DNA from: CAVVYW01 sp963752605
Lineage (GTDB): Bacteria > Actinomycetota > Thermoleophilia > Solirubrobacterales > 70-9
Direction: 5' to 3'
DNA: 64,000 nt
Assembly: GCA_963752605.1 (NCBI GenBank)
Contig: CAVVYW010000006.1
Location: 124,001-188,000 of the forward strand
Shown in pieces: positions 63,348 to 64,000 of this stretch. The notes beneath the pieces are model-generated. The model saw only the letters and a program-made list of their open reading frames with translations. It ran no database searches and was not told the DNA's origin. Each line of letters begins with the position of its first letter. The stretch's first letter is position 1. The translations under genes were made by a program, and so were the position numbers.

Positions 63348-64000
63348 TCAGTCGGCCCTGAGCCCGAGACCGCGGGCGCGAAGGGTCTCCTGAACCTCCT
63401 CGATCGACTTGCGACCGAAGTTCGGGATCGCGTTCAGCTCCGACTCGGACTTCCGCACCAACTCGCCGACCGTCTGGATGCCGGCGCGCTTCAGGCAGTT
63501 GTAGGAACGAACGCCGAGCTCGAGCTCCTCGATGAGGATCTCGTCGAGGCCGTCGGCGCCCGGGGCCGGGGCCGGGGCCTCGGCGGCGGGGGCGCCTCCG
63601 TCGCCGGCGACGGCGACCGCGCTCTCGCCGCGCAGCTCGTCCACGCGGTCGGCGGTCGTGAAGATCGCCAGGCTCTTGATCAGGATCTCGGCGGCGTCGC
63701 GTAGCGCCGCACCGGGCTCGATCGAGCCGTCGGTCTCGACCTCGAGCGTGAGCTTGTCGAAGTCGGTCCGCTGGCCGACGCGGGCCGAGTCGACCGAGTA
63801 GGCGGCGCGGCGGATCGGCGAGAAGATCGAGTCGATCGGGACGACCCCGATCGGCTTGTCCTCCGCCTTGTTCTCGTCCGCCGGCGAATAGCCGCGGCCG
63901 CGGCCGATCGTCAGGTACATCTCGAGCTTCGTCCGCTTCTCGAGGGTGGCGATCGTCACGTCGGGGTTGAGGATCTCGACGCCCGCGGGCAGGTCGATGT
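63348..64000 (-). CDS. rpoA: RNA polymerase alpha subunit (partial, 5' end outside the window)
   Basis: About 217 C-terminal residues are visible. The N-terminal domain part has LTIGRGRGYSPADENK and PIDSIFSPIRRAAYSV. After an Ala/Pro/Gly-rich linker, the alpha-CTD follows with ELELGVRSYNCLKRAGI and NFGRKSIEEVQETL, which binds UP elements and regulators. The gene starts beyond 64000, so it is truncated by the window, not by mutation. Confidence 0.96.
   Translation of the reverse strand, partial: IDLPAGVEILNPDVTIATLEKRTKLEMYLTIGRGRGYSPADENKAEDKPIGVVPIDSIFSPIRRAAYSVDSARVGQRTDFDKLTLEVETDGSIEPGAALRDAAEILIKSLAIFTTADRVDELRGESAVAVAGDGGAPAAEAPAPAPGADGLDEILIEELELGVRSYNCLKRAGIQTVGELVRKSESELNAIPNFGRKSIEEVQETLRARGLGLRAD

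Overview
This 64 kb window is high-GC actinobacterial chromosome. I infer a member of the class Thermoleophilia (Solirubrobacterales-like). The reasons are the rpoA-rplQ-truA order, a six-gene mce cluster, frequent GTG/TTG starts, secreted proteins with lysine-rich tails, and dense packing with many 4-nt start/stop overlaps. There is no rRNA, prophage, insertion sequence or CRISPR array. One tRNA gene, tRNA-Pro(CGG), is present.

Layout. 0-9 kb: an MFS transporter, two SDR dehydrogenases, two large secreted proteins (a beta-helix/Ig-like protein and an esterase with calcium-binding repeats), a glutaredoxin-like protein and a metallo-beta-lactamase-fold hydrolase with an altered metal motif. 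9-16 kb: plsC, glpK, a family 2 glycosyltransferase, a stand-alone biotinyl/lipoyl domain coupled to an enoyl-CoA hydratase, and an MMPL exporter. 16-20 kb: a sigma-70 factor with an unusual region 4.2, a GH3 enzyme and a large secreted metallohydrolase-like protein. 20-25 kb: a biotin operon, bioB, bioF-bioD (fused in frame) and bioA. 25-30 kb: an ECF sigma factor with a DUF4349 membrane protein, rubredoxin, Nudix, a PNPOx-type protein and two divergent MarR regulators around palindromic operators.

30-41 kb holds a six-gene mce operon on the minus strand, followed by an SCP2 sterol-carrier protein and a hypothetical protein; no YrbE permease or Mce ATPase is in the window. Next come a TetR regulator divergent from an R2-like ligand-binding oxidase (R2lox) across a perfect palindrome, a cholesterol-oxidase-like GMC oxidoreductase, sodA, a VTT membrane protein and a patatin. 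Mce proteins, SCP2, GMC oxidase, acyl-CoA ligase, enoyl-CoA hydratase and SDRs together suggest lipid or sterol uptake and oxidation (inference).

47-57 kb: tRNA-Pro, a beta-propeller protein, a lipoprotein, a DsbA-like thioredoxin, a Nif3-family protein, a 58-residue protein behind a near-consensus promoter, a long-chain acyl-CoA ligase, a secreted protein behind a palindrome, a second patatin and a PBP4-type peptidase. 57-64 kb: ligA-surE, a ZIP metal transporter with a metal-box-like operator, truA, two small paralogous membrane proteins, rplQ and a partial rpoA.

Caution: nine genes are broken by single-base frame changes, eight of them by one apparent extra base. So many intact-looking housekeeping and operon genes broken in the same way suggests consensus errors in the assembly rather than decay. 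For these genes the span given covers the whole inferred gene.
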